Assembly (NCBI GenBank): GCA_945877525.1
Contig: CAMDVP010000031.1
Location: forward strand, 1-17,748
From: an uncultured Clostridia bacterium
Lineage (GTDB): Bacteria > Bacillota > Clostridia > Christensenellales > Aristaeellaceae
Direction of reading: 5' to 3'
Length of the DNA stretch: 17,748 bases
Each line of letters begins with the position of its first letter. Position 1 is the first letter of the stretch. Below the pieces are notes generated by a model. The model ran no database searches. It was given only the letters and a program-made list of their open reading frames with translations, and had not been told where the DNA came from. Position numbers and translations under genes: made by a program. This document shows positions 7,524-16,142 of this stretch, one piece after another.

Positions 7524-8558
7524 TCATGCCTCTTCCTCGCCGATATCGATAAGAACCTTCATGGTCGTTTCCCGGTTTGCGTCGATATACTGGTACGCCG
7601 CCAGATAGTCCATAAAGGCAAAGTGCTTGCTCATAAGCGGCTTGAGCTGAATCTTACCCTCGTCCACCAGATGGATAGCCTCTTCATAGTCTTCGTGGCG
7701 GTACATCATGCTGGTGTTCAGATCCAGTTCATGGTCGTTGAGCACCGCCAGGTCTGCCTTGGCCAGGTCGGCAAACACCGCAACCATGATAATCGTGCTG
7801 CCCTTGCGCGCGCAGCGAATAGCCTGATTGATTGTGATATCATTGCCTGCACAGTCGTAAATCACATCGGCTTTGTCTGGACCCAAGGCCGAGATCATCG
7901 CTTCGCCAAAATCCTGCCGGGCGGTGTTGACGCAGTGGTCTACGCCCACATGCTTCGCCAGCTCCAGGCGATAGTCGCTCACGTCGGTTATCAGCGTTTC
8001 TGCAGCTCCCATAGCCTTGGCGCTCTGCGCCAGCAGAATACCGATGGGGCCCGCGCCCAGCACCGCAACCTTGAGTCCCTTCACGCTGCCCATGCGGCGC
8101 ACTGCGTGTACCGTCACGGCAAGCGGCTCAATCATCGCGCCCTCGTCATATGTCATGGCGTCGGGAAGAGGGGTAATCTTGGATGAATCCACGGCAAAAT
8201 ACTCGCTGGCGGTGCCGGTCGTTTGGAAGCCCATGACCTTCAGTTCCTCGCAGAGATTGTATTTGCCATGGGTGCAGGGGTGGCATTGGCCGCAGAATAC
8301 CTGAGGCTCGATGGTAACCTTTTGCCCAACCCGAAGCCCCTTGACGTCCGCCCCCAGCTTTTCAATGCGCCCCGAAACCTCGTGTCCCTGAGTGATAGGA
8401 TATTTGGTAAAGGGATGCTTGCCATGATAGACATGGATGTCACTGCCGCACACGCCGATGCGCATGATCTTTACCAGCACTTCATGGGGTGCGGGCTCCG
8501 GAACGGGAATCTCACGGAAGATGATTTGCCGGGGCGCAGTCATCACTTGCTGAATCAT
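7524..8558 (-). CDS. Zinc-dependent MDR-family polyol/alcohol dehydrogenase
   Basis: A 344-residue medium-chain dehydrogenase/reductase of the sorbitol/threonine dehydrogenase type, oxidising a secondary alcohol of a sugar or polyol with NAD. Catalytic zinc ligands are C37 (GVCGSD), H59-E60 (GHEVSG) and probably E144 (MIEPLAV). The structural zinc loop is intact with C89, C92, C95 and C103. The cofactor motif GAGPIG is at 168-173, and an acidic residue at D192 after the second strand suggests NAD rather than NADP. The ATG at 8558 has GGAGG upstream. It is the last gene of the module, 106 bases after the iron-type dehydrogenase gene, and is followed by two terminators. The exact substrate (threitol, iditol, gulonate or similar) cannot be read from sequence. 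Confidence 0.92.
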   Translation of the reverse strand: MIQQVMTAPRQIIFREIPVPEPAPHEVLVKIMRIGVCGSDIHVYHGKHPFTKYPITQGHEVSGRIEKLGADVKGLRVGQKVTIEPQVFCGQCHPCTHGKYNLCEELKVMGFQTTGTASEYFAVDSSKITPLPDAMTYDEGAMIEPLAVTVHAVRRMGSVKGLKVAVLGAGPIGILLAQSAKAMGAAETLITDVSDYRLELAKHVGVDHCVNTARQDFGEAMISALGPDKADVIYDCAGNDITINQAIRCARKGSTIIMVAVFADLAKADLAVLNDHELDLNTSMMYRHEDYEEAIHLVDEGKIQLKPLMSKHFAFMDYLAAYQYIDANRETTMKVLIDIGEEEA

Positions 8559-8664
8559 ATCCTGTATCCTCCTTTGCTTCCTGTCAGGCTATGCCAAAGC
8601 TGTCGTGTATCCTTTATTTTCGAGCGCTATTTTCGTAGCAATGTATCTTTCCACGCAGGTGCTG

Positions 8665-9831
8665 TCATTTCCTGCTGTAACAGCTCATCAGCAGGTCATA
8701 CATTTCTTCAATCGTTGCAACCCGGGGATTATTGGCATAGTCCCCCAGCACCTGGCCGCAATCTGCAATCTCGCGGATATCCTCCCGCATGATTTTCAGA
8801 TCCTCCATCCCCATCCACAATCCAATGGTCTTGAGGAAGCTGTCGATTTCTTCACAGCACCTTTCCGCAGCCACTTCATCCGGCTCTGCCTTCAGTGCAG
8901 GGTTGAAGATGCGCGCCACGTTGGCAAACTTGTCCACCGCCGACGCCCAGGTGTAGCGGGTAAAAGCAGGATAGAACACCGCCAGCGCCTGTCCGTGCGT
9001 CACATGCGGACAGTGGCCGCCGATCTGCATGCCCAGGCCGTGCGGCAGCGTTACGCCTGCGGATGCGTTGGTCAGGCCGCCCAGTGTATCAGCCCAGGCC
9101 ATCGCCTTGCGGGCGTCCTTGTCCAGCGGATTCGCCAGAACCTTTGGCAGGTTATCGACAATCAGGCGAATGGCGTCCAGCGCCATGCACTCCACCATAC
9201 GATTGGAATTGACGGAAAGATAGGCTTCAAAGTTATGGCAGAATGCATCAAATCCCGTCTGCGCCGTCACGCTGGCAGGCAAGGTATAGGTATTCTCCGG
9301 GTCCACAATAGCCACCCGCGGGAAGATGTTGCTGTGCCAGATGGCAGATTTGTCCTTGTCCGCCGTTTTGGTAATCACGGCGCACTGCGTTGTCTGGCTG
9401 CCAGTGCCTGCCGTTGTCGAAACAGCGATAATCGGCAGTGTTTTTTCCGACGGGCCGGCCGTATGACAGTTGTAGTCCCATGCGGTACCCGGATGGGTCG
9501 CTTCCACGGCAATGGCCTTGGCCGTATCCATGGATGAACCTCCGCCCAGACCGATGACCACCTCTGCGCCGCATTCCCTGGCCATTTTCGCACCCGCGCT
9601 GACCACATCGGTGGTGGGATTTGGAATAACGCCATCAAAGTGTGTGCATTCCACGCCCGCGTTTGCCAGGCTCTGCTTCACGTTGGCATACAGGGAAGCC
9701 ACCGCCGGGAATTCCGGCACCGTGACCAGCAGTGCTTTTTTCCCATACTGCGCCGTGATTTCACCCACGCGCGCCGTTTTTCCTTCGCCAAAGACGATCT
9801 TTGTCGGGGCATAGTAGTCAAACGATTTCAT
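8665..9831 (-). CDS. Iron-containing (group III) alcohol dehydrogenase
   Basis: A 388-residue cytoplasmic member of the Fe-ADH superfamily. The N-terminal domain carries the NAD-binding motif GLGGGSSMDTAKA (94-106) and the TTAGTGSQTTQCAVI segment. Probable metal ligands are D195 and H199 (GFDAFCHNFEA), H264 (LPHG) and H279 (VTHG), by comparison with FucO-type enzymes. The ligand spacing of the last pair is one residue longer than in FucO. Length is normal. The ATG at 9831 follows GGGAGGAAGG, which sits right against the glycosidase stop codon (14-base gap), so the genes are co-transcribed. These enzymes reduce aldehydes or oxidise primary and secondary alcohols. Here the likely role is handling the aldehyde or polyol released from the imported glycoside, which is inference. 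Confidence 0.92.
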   Translation of the reverse strand: MKSFDYYAPTKIVFGEGKTARVGEITAQYGKKALLVTVPEFPAVASLYANVKQSLANAGVECTHFDGVIPNPTTDVVSAGAKMARECGAEVVIGLGGGSSMDTAKAIAVEATHPGTAWDYNCHTAGPSEKTLPIIAVSTTAGTGSQTTQCAVITKTADKDKSAIWHSNIFPRVAIVDPENTYTLPASVTAQTGFDAFCHNFEAYLSVNSNRMVECMALDAIRLIVDNLPKVLANPLDKDARKAMAWADTLGGLTNASAGVTLPHGLGMQIGGHCPHVTHGQALAVFYPAFTRYTWASAVDKFANVARIFNPALKAEPDEVAAERCCEEIDSFLKTIGLWMGMEDLKIMREDIREIADCGQVLGDYANNPRVATIEEMYDLLMSCYSRK

Positions 9832-9845
9832 GAAGCCTTCCTCCC

Positions 9846-12296
9846 TTATTTTTCAAAATGCAGCTCTGTGATTTCATAGGGATTCACGTTGCCTTCCACC
9901 GGCTGTCCTGCGGCGTCCGTGCGCCCCTTCAGCTTCCATGCGCTTTCCATGTCAAGCGTGGTTTCCCGACCATCCGCCTCATATCCGCGCACGACATAAT
10001 CCCCGTTCCGCTCTTCCACCGCGGTGGTAATCCAGTTGGAATTGCGGATGGCAAGCAGCGTGCAGTCCGGAACCATGCGGTCGCTGGCAAACGCGGGCAT
10101 CGGGGTGATGCGCTGGCTGACAGCCGCTGCGACAGCGGCGGGCACAGCCTCTTCCTCTACGCGAACGGCATATTCATAGTGCAGGGTTCCTTCAAGCCGC
10201 ATGTCAAAGATATCGGTGCCATTCCACCCAAACCAGTCGCATTGCATGCGGTTGGTAATCATGCGTCCACCCCATGCCAGCTGATTGACAAGCACGCCGT
10301 TTTCCACCCAAACCTTGGGCGTGCCTTCGTGGCAATAGGTCAGTCCCTTCCCATCTTCAAAGGCCGAAATAAAGTTGGCAGCCTGTAGCGGGCGGTTCCT
10401 GTGCGCCCGCGTTACGCCAAAAGGCTCGTCAATCCAGACCTCGGGCTTCTGCTGCTGAAGGGGCCAGCAGAGATTGAGCTTTGTTTCGTCATGCACAATA
10501 TCGCCAATCGCCGTTTTGTCAAAGGTAATGTCCAGTTCAAAGCGTATTTCCTGACTGGCGCCATGGGGCAGGCGAATCGTCATGCAGTAAGGGATTTCCT
10601 CCATCCGGCCTTCCAGGATGAGCTTGTTGTACAGCCTGCCCTCCACAACCTGCATCGCGGTGCCTGTATTTTCGTTGCTGATGGGCACACGCTCACCGTT
10701 TTCCTTCCACAGCAGGCCCTGAAGCACATTGCCACAGCCGTTCAGGCGTTCGCCGGTAAGCCTGGAGCAAAGCGAGGCAATGCGTCCGTCGGGCAGAACA
10801 TCCACGGTGAGCACATCGTTCTCAAAATGATATACGCCGGTGCATTCCGTACACGCCTGGGCCGTGTCCGCCGCCTTTTCAAGGCGATAGGCACGATAAC
10901 CCAGCCCGGACGACTTTGCCTTGAACACCAGGTTGTCCCCGTCCATCTGGGCGGGAATTTCTTCGTTTCCATCAAAAACGCGGTATGCTCCGTCCACAGG
11001 AAGCGATACCAGGTTTTCACGCTGCACAGGCAGGGTGTTGACGATGATGGCGCAGGGCTGGCAGATTCCTTCCGCCGCCAGATGTGCAGCCGCTTTCTGC
11101 TGATAGCACTCCGCATCGGCTTTTGCCTGAAGCGCCCAGCCCTCCGCGCGGCCGCACAGCTCCTTCTGATCCATCCAGTTCACGTCATGGTGCTGGGCGG
11201 TGAGCAGCTTGTCCCATGCGCTTTCCGCATCAAAGGCTCCGGCCGCGCCAGAGGTAATTACCTGCATGGTTTCTGCGGCGAGAATAGCCGCCTCGCTTCT
11301 GCGATAGGCCTTGTACATCCGCTCGCCAAAGCGTCCTTCCGCATAGGACCAGTAGGATGTATACCGCATGCGGGGCATCTCGTCAACCTGCTTCATTTCC
11401 TCCTCTATGGCGTCCGAAAGCAGCCAGAAATCGCCGACCTTCGCACGGCTGGAGATATAGTCGTCGTTGATTTCCACCATGTCGGGGCACTGCATGATGA
11501 TGCTTCCGCCCCGGCACATGCCCTTGTTCTCTTCCACAAAGGTCGGATAGGCCATCTTGGGCGCGCTGTAAGGCTTGTATCCCTGCTGGAACTCAGGGCG
11601 CATATGGTCATGAATCACCCGGAAGGCTTCAAAGTCTGTATCCAGGTTGTTCTGCAGCCAGGGCAGATACATCGGAATTTCCGTTCCATCCATGCCCCGC
11701 CAGTACGCCATGCTGCTGGTACGCATAAAGCACAGTTCGCCAAAGTGATACAGCAGCTCAGGCGCTCCTTCGGTAAATTCCATTGTTGTCGGAAAACGGA
11801 AGGTTGCTCCCTTGCGCACGCCATAGGCCTTGAGCAGCTGCGGCAGGTTCTGGAAAATGCCGATCTCCTGATGCTGGAATGTGTCGGATACAACGCCCAG
11901 CTCACGCTGATAAACCTCCGCGCCCATGCGAATTCCGCGCAGGGCGGATTCGGAGCGCGCCGTGGCATAGTGCGCCTGAGCATAGTCAACGCCGGTAAAC
12001 CCGACTTGCCCGGACTGGATCAGCTTTTTCAACAGCGCCTTGCCGTTCGGCTCGTTTTCCATAAAGATGAGAAGCTCCTTGGCGGACAGGTCGAAGTCTA
12101 CCTTCACCTGCGGATTGGCCTCCAGCTTTTCCAGCATCTCATACATTTTATGGCAGTATCCCGGAATGTCGTTCGCGCCCCACGGAGGCACGGTTTCCAA
12201 TGCACGGGGAGAACTCCAGTCATCTGAAATCAGAATCATGGGGTGCTGTACGCAAACCCATTTCCATGGATATGTCTTGATAAACATCTCGTACAT
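9846..12296 (-). CDS. GH38 family glycosidase (alpha-mannosidase-like), divergent
   Basis: The frame extends to 12359, but ATG at 12296 (MYEMFIKTYPW) is preceded by GAGAGGAG with an eight-base spacer and lies 19 bases after the cupin stop, so it is used, giving 816 residues with no signal peptide. GH38 enzymes are retaining, zinc-dependent alpha-mannosidases, which include mannosylglycerate hydrolases. Visible are the region ARSESALRGIRMGAEVYQRELG (114-134), SDTFQ with D138 at the nucleophile position followed by LPQLLKAYGV, the middle helical domain with LLTAQHHD (H370-D371 as the zinc/HD motif), and the C-terminal beta domains starting near AIIVNTLPVQRENLVSLP. The usual N-terminal HxHxD zinc pair is missing; the corresponding region reads VQHPMILISDDW. 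Substrate is uncertain. Confidence 0.82.
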   Translation of the reverse strand: MYEMFIKTYPWKWVCVQHPMILISDDWSSPRALETVPPWGANDIPGYCHKMYEMLEKLEANPQVKVDFDLSAKELLIFMENEPNGKALLKKLIQSGQVGFTGVDYAQAHYATARSESALRGIRMGAEVYQRELGVVSDTFQHQEIGIFQNLPQLLKAYGVRKGATFRFPTTMEFTEGAPELLYHFGELCFMRTSSMAYWRGMDGTEIPMYLPWLQNNLDTDFEAFRVIHDHMRPEFQQGYKPYSAPKMAYPTFVEENKGMCRGGSIIMQCPDMVEINDDYISSRAKVGDFWLLSDAIEEEMKQVDEMPRMRYTSYWSYAEGRFGERMYKAYRRSEAAILAAETMQVITSGAAGAFDAESAWDKLLTAQHHDVNWMDQKELCGRAEGWALQAKADAECYQQKAAAHLAAEGICQPCAIIVNTLPVQRENLVSLPVDGAYRVFDGNEEIPAQMDGDNLVFKAKSSGLGYRAYRLEKAADTAQACTECTGVYHFENDVLTVDVLPDGRIASLCSRLTGERLNGCGNVLQGLLWKENGERVPISNENTGTAMQVVEGRLYNKLILEGRMEEIPYCMTIRLPHGASQEIRFELDITFDKTAIGDIVHDETKLNLCWPLQQQKPEVWIDEPFGVTRAHRNRPLQAANFISAFEDGKGLTYCHEGTPKVWVENGVLVNQLAWGGRMITNRMQCDWFGWNGTDIFDMRLEGTLHYEYAVRVEEEAVPAAVAAAVSQRITPMPAFASDRMVPDCTLLAIRNSNWITTAVEERNGDYVVRGYEADGRETTLDMESAWKLKGRTDAAGQPVEGNVNPYEITELHFEK

Positions 12297-12315
12297 TTGG
12301 GATGCTCCTCTCATT

Positions 12316-12774
12316 TCAGATGCCGCGCACGGGCTCGGACAGCTCCGTCCTCGGCGCATTCATGGGCGGTGCAACCACTACCGCCTGCACCGTTTCATTG
12401 TCCTGCGCCACCGCCACATAGTGTCCCTTGCCCTTTTCTATCACAAGCTGCGTTCCTGCCGGGATGCGGACAATCTGCGCCGTATCAGCGTCCGGAACGC
12501 CCTCCTTGTAATCCACAAACAGCATCAGCGCCGTGCCGGAAAGGAAATAGAACACCTCGTCATCCACATGCACTTCGGCCTGTGTAAACACCGGTTCGTG
12601 CCGCCAGGCTCTCAGCACGCCGCCGGTGATATTGGGCTGTTCAAACCGAGCGGTCAATGGAGCCGCGCTCCACTCGAAGTAATGATCCTGGTTGGGATGG
12701 AATTCCTGGGGCAGCGCAACCGTTACGCCCTTCACAAGCCCCGGTTTGAGATCCTGAATGCACACCTGTTTCAT
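12316..12774 (-). CDS. Small cupin-fold protein
   Basis: A 152-residue protein, probably cytoplasmic. A GTG at 12783 opens the frame but touches the AGGAGG box, so the ATG at 12774, ten bases beyond GGAGG, is the likely start. The sequence EVHVDDEVFYFLSG (67-80) fits the second half of cupin motif 1 (H69-x3-E73-x6-G80), with Glu67 in place of the first His. A weaker motif 2 follows (IPAG at 104-107, H118). This suggests a single-domain metal-binding beta barrel, perhaps a sugar isomerase, epimerase or ureidoglycolate-lyase-like enzyme, but no specific family can be assigned. It lies between the permease and glycosidase genes with gaps of 22 and 19 bases, so it belongs to the sugar pathway. 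Confidence 0.72.
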   Translation of the reverse strand: MKQVCIQDLKPGLVKGVTVALPQEFHPNQDHYFEWSAAPLTARFEQPNITGGVLRAWRHEPVFTQAEVHVDDEVFYFLSGTALMLFVDYKEGVPDADTAQIVRIPAGTQLVIEKGKGHYVAVAQDNETVQAVVVAPPMNAPRTELSEPVRGI

Positions 12775-12796
12775 GCTTTTCACTCCTCCTTATTGC

Positions 12797-13648
12797 TCAG
12801 CCCTTCAGGCCGCCCATGGTGATGCCCTCCATGAAGTTCCGCGAAGCCACCGAATACACGATCAGAATCGGCAGAACGCTCATCACGCAGGCGGCAAGAA
12901 TAATGCTCCATTCCGGCCTTCGGCTCATGGATCCATGGATGTTATAGAGCGTCAGGCCCAGCGGCAGCGTATACATTTCCTTGTCGTTGATGATAATCAG
13001 CGGCCAGATATAGTTGTTCCAGCTCTGCATGAAAGCAAAGATGGCCACGGCGATGATTGTGTTTTTCGTCATGGGCAGGAAAACGCTGGTAAACATGCGG
13101 GGCCGGTTGCAGCCGTCAATCAGCGCAGCATTCTCATAGTCCATGGGAATGGACAGCATCGTCTGCCGCAGCAGAAACGTGCCCATGGGGAAGGCCATCA
13201 TCGGCAGAATCAGGCCCCATATGGTATTGACCAGCTTGGCGCGGGCAAACATGGCGTAGGTCGGAATGCACAGAACGGCAAAGGGAATACCCTGAGTGAG
13301 GATGAACAGGTAAAACAGCGTGTTTCGACCAAAGAAACGGATTCTGGCAAAGCCGAAGGCAGCACAGGATGACAGCAGCGTACCGACGATCGTAACGGCA
13401 ATGGCGCAAACCAGGCTGTTTTTCAAAAAAGTTGTAAAGATAGTGAAGTTGAGCGCTGTGATATAGTTGCTGAATTGCCACCGGCTGGGAAAGAGATGAA
13501 ACGATGTAAGATAAAAGTCTTCCGTAGGCTTCAGCGAAGCGAGCACGGCAACCGCAAACGGCATGAGGACCAGCAGCAGCAGGATAATGGACAGCAGATA
13601 TGCCGCTGCATTTTGTACTGTCAGATTTTTCTTGCAGGGAATTGACAT
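12797..13648 (-). CDS. CUT1 sugar ABC transporter permease, MalG-like
   Basis: The frame is open to 13723, but ATG at 13648 (MSIPCKKN) has GGAGG seven bases upstream and lies 28 bases after the first permease gene, giving 283 residues, the normal length. Six hydrophobic helices are visible. The cytoplasmic EAA loop, which docks the ATPase, is YENAALIDGCNRPRMFTSVFLPM (about 171-193). The protein ends with the family-typical FMEGITMGGLKG. It forms the transmembrane channel with the preceding MalF-like permease. No ATPase gene is in the module, as is usual for Gram-positive CUT1 systems that share a MsmX/MalK-type ATPase encoded elsewhere. Confidence 0.95.
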   Translation of the reverse strand: MSIPCKKNLTVQNAAAYLLSIILLLLVLMPFAVAVLASLKPTEDFYLTSFHLFPSRWQFSNYITALNFTIFTTFLKNSLVCAIAVTIVGTLLSSCAAFGFARIRFFGRNTLFYLFILTQGIPFAVLCIPTYAMFARAKLVNTIWGLILPMMAFPMGTFLLRQTMLSIPMDYENAALIDGCNRPRMFTSVFLPMTKNTIIAVAIFAFMQSWNNYIWPLIIINDKEMYTLPLGLTLYNIHGSMSRRPEWSIILAACVMSVLPILIVYSVASRNFMEGITMGGLKG

Positions 13649-13676
13649 AAGGGATCCTCCTTTCCTTCGTTTGTCG

Positions 13677-14645
13677 TCACTCGTCGTAATGAACCCAGAG
13701 CTTGGAAAGACTGTTGTTTGCAATGGTTAAAACAACAATAATCAGGATCAGCACCCAGCCCTTGGCTGCAGCATAACCAAAGTTCATATCGCCAAAGGCA
13801 GAGCTGTAAACAGAGTATGTGGGCAGCAGGAATGCGTTGCCGGGGCCCATGTAGCCTGTGGCCGCACTGCCGCCTGCAGCCGTTGTCGCCAGGGTCTGCG
13901 AAATGTCAAACTGGCCCCAGCAGGTAATCAGCGCCATGGAAAGGTAGAGGAAAATGACAGGGGTACTCAGGGGAAGCGTGATATGACGGAAGCTTGTGAA
14001 GAAGTCTGCGCCATCGATACGCGCCGCTTCATAATAGGTTTCCGGAATATCCATCAGTTTGGTCAGGAAAACCACCATCCAGTAGCCCAGGTTGCTCCAG
14101 ATGACGATCCAGTACAGGGAAACCTTCGCCCAGACAGGGTCTGACAACCAGCCGATACGGCTTGAAATGCCTATGGCGGACAGGAAGGCATTGATCGCCC
14201 CGTTGGTATCCTGCATCATATATCCCCACATCAGGGAAATCATGATGGTGTTGCAAATCGAAGGGATAAAGTAGAAAAAGCGGAGAGAATTGCGGAATTT
14301 CTGCGAGGGCAGACTCTTCACCAGCACGGCTGCGCCAAAGGAAAGGAGAAAACCTCCCACAATGGTAAACAGAGCGTATTGCGCGTTATTCCACAGCGCC
14401 GTATGGAACAGCTTATCCGTCAGGATATTCTGAAAGTTATCCCACCCGATATATCTGCCGCCCATGATGGGATTCCACTTCTGAAAGCTCATGTTGAACG
14501 AGTAGCCCAGCGGATAGAACACCAGCATCATAATCAACAGGACGCTGCCGCCAACAAAAGCATAGCCCCACAGGTTTTCCACCAGAATCTGTTTCCGCTT
14601 CGCCGCAGAAAGAGGCCTTCTCTTCAGGCTCAATATGATCCCCAC
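13677..14645 (-). CDS. CUT1 sugar ABC transporter permease, MalF-like
   Basis: A 322-residue membrane protein with six main helices. The EAA loop is YYEAARIDGADFFTSFRHITLPL (about 204-226). The N-terminal helix (about 27-48) is followed by the SFQKWNP periplasmic-side segment typical of MalF-type subunits. The start is a GTG at 14645. Its probable ribosome binding site is GGAG at 14657-14660, an 11-base spacer, and this GGAG lies inside the 3' arm of the hairpin at 14654-14692. A TTG at 14633, six bases after GGGG, is an alternative start. The gene follows the binding-protein gene by 76 bases. Confidence 0.93.
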   Translation of the reverse strand: MGIILSLKRRPLSAAKRKQILVENLWGYAFVGGSVLLIMMLVFYPLGYSFNMSFQKWNPIMGGRYIGWDNFQNILTDKLFHTALWNNAQYALFTIVGGFLLSFGAAVLVKSLPSQKFRNSLRFFYFIPSICNTIMISLMWGYMMQDTNGAINAFLSAIGISSRIGWLSDPVWAKVSLYWIVIWSNLGYWMVVFLTKLMDIPETYYEAARIDGADFFTSFRHITLPLSTPVIFLYLSMALITCWGQFDISQTLATTAAGGSAATGYMGPGNAFLLPTYSVYSSAFGDMNFGYAAAKGWVLILIIVVLTIANNSLSKLWVHYDE

Positions 14646-14653
14646 TTTCTATG

Positions 14654-14692
14654 TTTCTCCGGGAGAGACCCAGAGGGCCTCTCCCGGAGAAA
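14654..14692 (-). promoter_or_regulatory. Intercistronic hairpin between binding-protein and permease genes
   Basis: TTTCTCCGGGAGAG (14654-14667) and CTCTCCCGGAGAAA (14679-14692) form a perfect 14-base-pair stem. The 11-base loop can add three more pairs (CCC/GGG). Neither side carries a T tract, so it is not a classical terminator. On the transcribed strand the 3' arm contains the GGAG that would serve the next permease. It probably protects the upstream mRNA end and lowers permease translation, giving more binding protein than permease. Confidence 0.75.
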
Positions 14693-14721
14693 ACCGTCCG
14701 GAAACGAAACCTATTACAAAA

Positions 14722-16014
14722 TCACTTCAGAATCTTGATGCTGTTCCACTGGGACATGATGGTCTCATAGGCCGCATCGCAGACCTCCTGCGCGGGCTTG
14801 TTGGAGATCAGAATATCAGCCAGGGAAGAGATAGCGTTGGTCACATTGTTGTTGAGGGTCATGTGGGAGAAGGGCATGTAGGCAGCACGCTCGAACAGGC
14901 CTTCGATGAACGCCTTGTTGAAGTTCTCCGGCGGCAGTTCGGGCCAGGTGTAGTAGGCCTGGCTGTCGATGTTGGCCTGGCCCACAGGCAGCGTAGCAAG
15001 GCAGCCGATGGAAATGCCGTCCAGGCCTTCCACAGAGCCCCAGAACTTCAGAACTTCCCACGCGGTTTCAACATCGGTGCAGTTAGCGGGAATGAACAGG
15101 CCGCAGGAATATGCATAGGCCGCGTCCTTGGTAGCGTTGGGGCCGGTCGGAGGATAGATGACGTCCCACTCAAAGTCGATGGATTCGTTGTTGACGCGCA
15201 GGTACTGCGTCATCCAGGTGCCGTTGAAAGCAAACGCAGCCTTGCCATCGCGGAAGAGCTGGTCTGCGGGGGTCGAAGCGTACACAGAGGGCTCGGGCAT
15301 AACCTTTTCTTCATAGATCATCTTGCGCACGAAGTCCATCGCCGCCACCGCAGCTTCGGAGTTGATCACGCAGCTGCTCAGGTCGTCGCTGAACACGTTG
15401 CTGCCGTTGAGAACCAGCCAGGTTTCGGGCTTCCAGGTGCCGCAGAAGTCCACCAGACCATAGATGCCTTCTTCAGGCTTGGCGCAGGCCTTGCAGATTT
15501 CCAGCAGCTGGTCGAAGGTCCAGGAGCCATAGGGCACTTCACAGCCGGCTTCCTTCAGAATGGTCTTGTTCACGAAGAAGTAGGTCATGGGATGCTCGGA
15601 AGGCAGGGCCAGCATCTGCTTGTCGTCCCCGAAAATCCACTGCTCCGCGCAGTTGAAGATTGTAAAGTCCACGCCGTCGCGAGCCATGAGGTCATTCAGC
15701 GGGAGCATCAGGCCATTGTCATAATAGGAAGGAACCATGGTATATTCACACAGAATCAGGTCAGAAGGATTGCCGGAAGCAATCTCCGAAACCATCTGCT
15801 GTGCAAATCCATTGTAGGGCACATACTTGAACTCAACTTCAATGCCGCTCACAGGGGTATAGTTCTCATCCAGCCAGGCCTTGGCAGCAGCGATTTCAGC
15901 CTCGCTCCACCAGCACGCAAAGGTAACAGACTTGTTCTCCGCCAGCGAAATGCTCTGAATGCTGAACACCATCATGACCACCAGCAAAATCGCTACCAAC
16001 CGTGTCTTTTTCAT
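14722..16014 (-). CDS. Extracellular sugar-binding protein of a CUT1 ABC transporter
   Basis: A family 1 solute-binding protein of 430 residues. A GTG at 16023 opens the frame directly against GGAG, so the ATG at 16014, eight bases after GGAG, is preferred (MKKTRLVAILL). The N-terminus is a Sec signal peptide (K2-K3, R5, hydrophobic core 6-19) with a likely type I site after SLA at residue 25. There is no lipobox cysteine. The mature protein begins ENKSVTFACWWSEAEIAAAKAWL, typical of carbohydrate-binding members, and contains LPSEHPMTYFFVNKTIL and DGKAAFAFNGTW, both family-like. It captures the substrate for the two permeases encoded downstream. Its promoter and a ROK-type operator lie in the 191 bases upstream. 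Confidence 0.95.
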   Translation of the reverse strand: MKKTRLVAILLVVMMVFSIQSISLAENKSVTFACWWSEAEIAAAKAWLDENYTPVSGIEVEFKYVPYNGFAQQMVSEIASGNPSDLILCEYTMVPSYYDNGLMLPLNDLMARDGVDFTIFNCAEQWIFGDDKQMLALPSEHPMTYFFVNKTILKEAGCEVPYGSWTFDQLLEICKACAKPEEGIYGLVDFCGTWKPETWLVLNGSNVFSDDLSSCVINSEAAVAAMDFVRKMIYEEKVMPEPSVYASTPADQLFRDGKAAFAFNGTWMTQYLRVNNESIDFEWDVIYPPTGPNATKDAAYAYSCGLFIPANCTDVETAWEVLKFWGSVEGLDGISIGCLATLPVGQANIDSQAYYTWPELPPENFNKAFIEGLFERAAYMPFSHMTLNNNVTNAISSLADILISNKPAQEVCDAAYETIMSQWNSIKILK

Positions 16015-16142
16015 GATTTTCACTCCATTCCTTCTCTGATTTGGTTTTGAGAATCTATCAACTGTCTTCCTCCAAGCGATCCCGACCTGTCGATCCTCCT
16101 TCCCCGATCCTTTTTTGGAGTCATGTACAGCAAAATTCTTTC

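Noticed and set aside
10401..12227. A 608-residue open frame on the plus strand
   Set aside because: It lies wholly antisense to the GH38 gene, has no ribosome binding site, and its His/Arg/Gly-rich composition is typical of a GC-driven shadow frame.
14635..16050. A 471-residue open frame on the plus strand
   Set aside because: It is antisense to the binding-protein gene and begins inside the intercistronic hairpin; no family pattern was seen.
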